Source of the DNA: Terrimesophilobacter sp036565765 | GTDB lineage: Bacteria; Actinomycetota; Actinomycetes; Actinomycetales; Microbacteriaceae | Length of the DNA stretch: 5,727 nt | Reading direction: 5' to 3' (one strand) | Assembly: GCF_036565765.1 (NCBI RefSeq) | Contig: NZ_DATCXP010000049.1 | In this document: in pieces, positions 5,176-5,727 of the stretch | Numbering within the stretch: the first letter of the stretch is position 1 | Layout: every line of letters starts with the position of its first letter | Translations under genes and position numbers: made by a program | Notes under the pieces: generated by a model | Told to the model about the DNA's origin: nothing | Database searches by the model: none | Seen by the model: only the letters and a program-made list of their open reading frames with translations

Positions 5176-5727
5176 GTGGCTGTAAAAATTCGTTTGAAGC
5201 GCCTGGGCAAGATCCGCGCTCCTTACTACCGCATCGTTGTCGCCGACTCGCGCACCAAGCGCGATGGTCGTGTCATCGAGGAGATCGGCAAGTACCACCC
5301 CACCGAGGAGCCCTCGGTCATCGAGATCAAGTCGGACCGTGCGCAGTACTGGCTCGGCGTCGGCGCGCAGCCGACCGAGCAGGTCGCCGCGCTGCTGAAG
5401 CTCACGGGAGACTGGGGCATCTTCAAGGGTGAGAAGGGTGCCAAGAGCACCGTCAAGACCAAGGAAGCCAAGGTCGAGTACCAGGCGGACGAGAAGAAGA
5501 AGCCCGTCCTGAAGCCGAAGGCCGAGCCCGTCGAGGAGAAGAAGTCCGCGAAGACCGCGAAGGCCGAAGAGGCTGCGGAGTCCGAGACTCCGGTAGCCGA
5601 GGCGACCGAAGCCGCTCCGGCCGACGAGAACGCCGCTGCGGCAACGGGTGACGACGAGGCGGCCGAGAAGGCCGTCGAGGAGTCTGTGGAGGCACCTGCG
5701 GACGCCACGGCTGAAGAAGCACCGGTC
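5176..5727 (+). CDS. rpsP: 30S ribosomal protein S16 with long charged C-terminal tail (3' end outside window)
   Basis: Starting at GTG 5176, 184 codons are open to the window edge. Residues 1-84 are a standard S16: MAVKIRLKRLGKIRAPYYRI at the start, then VVADSRTKRDGRVIEEIGKYHPTEEPS (21-47), DRAQYWLGVGAQPTEQV (54-70) and LTGDWGIFKG (76-85). S16 is an early-assembling small-subunit protein that binds 16S rRNA. From about residue 86 the protein becomes low-complexity: a Lys-rich part (about 86-128) followed by an acidic Ala/Glu-rich part (about 129-184). Bacterial S16 is commonly 80-90 residues. Actinobacterial S16 often has an extension (the Mycobacterium protein is about 160), but this one is longer and still unfinished. 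Start choice rests on the Shine-Dalgarno and exact agreement with the S16 N-terminus. In related genomes the KH-domain protein, rimM and trmD genes usually follow; they would lie outside this window. Confidence 0.97.
   Translation, partial: MAVKIRLKRLGKIRAPYYRIVVADSRTKRDGRVIEEIGKYHPTEEPSVIEIKSDRAQYWLGVGAQPTEQVAALLKLTGDWGIFKGEKGAKSTVKTKEAKVEYQADEKKKPVLKPKAEPVEEKKSAKTAKAEEAAESETPVAEATEAAPADENAAAATGDDEAAEKAVEESVEAPADATAEEAPV

Noticed and set aside
4023..5432. Long plus-strand open frame of 469 codons overlapping the transporter and rpsP
   Set aside because: It is Arg/Pro/His-rich as expected of an off-frame reading of GC-rich DNA. It also overlaps two genes with clear family motifs in other frames.

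Overview
This window looks like a core chromosomal region of a high-GC actinobacterium. Microbacteriaceae, perhaps a Microbacterium-like organism, is my best guess. The reasons are strong G/C at third codon positions, an Ffh with a long glycine/lysine-rich C-terminal extension, an F420-type luciferase-like oxidoreductase, a ribosomal protein S16 with a very long Lys/Glu/Ala tail, and several genes that appear to be read from leaderless transcripts. The family assignment is an inference.

Layout. At the left edge, on the minus strand, lies the first 143 codons of a gamma-carbonic-anhydrase-like hexapeptide-repeat protein (1-429). It diverges from ffh (579-2132, plus), which encodes the protein subunit of the signal recognition particle. 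The 149-bp divergent spacer carries two promoter-like -10 elements and a repeated palindromic 10-mer. After ffh comes a perfect 23-bp inverted repeat (2147-2209), then a GTAAC-N6-GAAAC site that matches the GlnR nitrogen-regulator consensus. Next is a lipoprotein built from what look like two diverged META/HslJ-like domains (2290-3147). It is followed closely by an LLM-class, probably F420-dependent, oxidoreductase (3178-3981) and an EamA/DMT-family ten-helix transporter (4066-5049). The window ends inside rpsP (5176-5727, partial), whose probable promoter overlaps the last codons of the transporter gene.

How the parts fit. ffh and rpsP are housekeeping genes of protein targeting and translation, and in Actinobacteria they lie in the same neighbourhood. 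The lipoprotein, oxidoreductase and transporter form a co-oriented accessory block between them, but I see no evidence that they share a pathway. The oxidoreductase and the transporter each have their own -10-like element. Gaps between genes are short, and no stretch above 300 bases lacks a gene. I find no tRNA or rRNA gene, CRISPR array, insertion sequence or transposase.

The points most worth checking are the long hairpin after ffh, the GlnR-like box at an unexpected gene, the internal duplication of the lipoprotein, and the TANNNT element 6-8 nt from the start codon at four of the six genes. I do not see a convincing undescribed multi-gene system here; the region is mostly ordinary.
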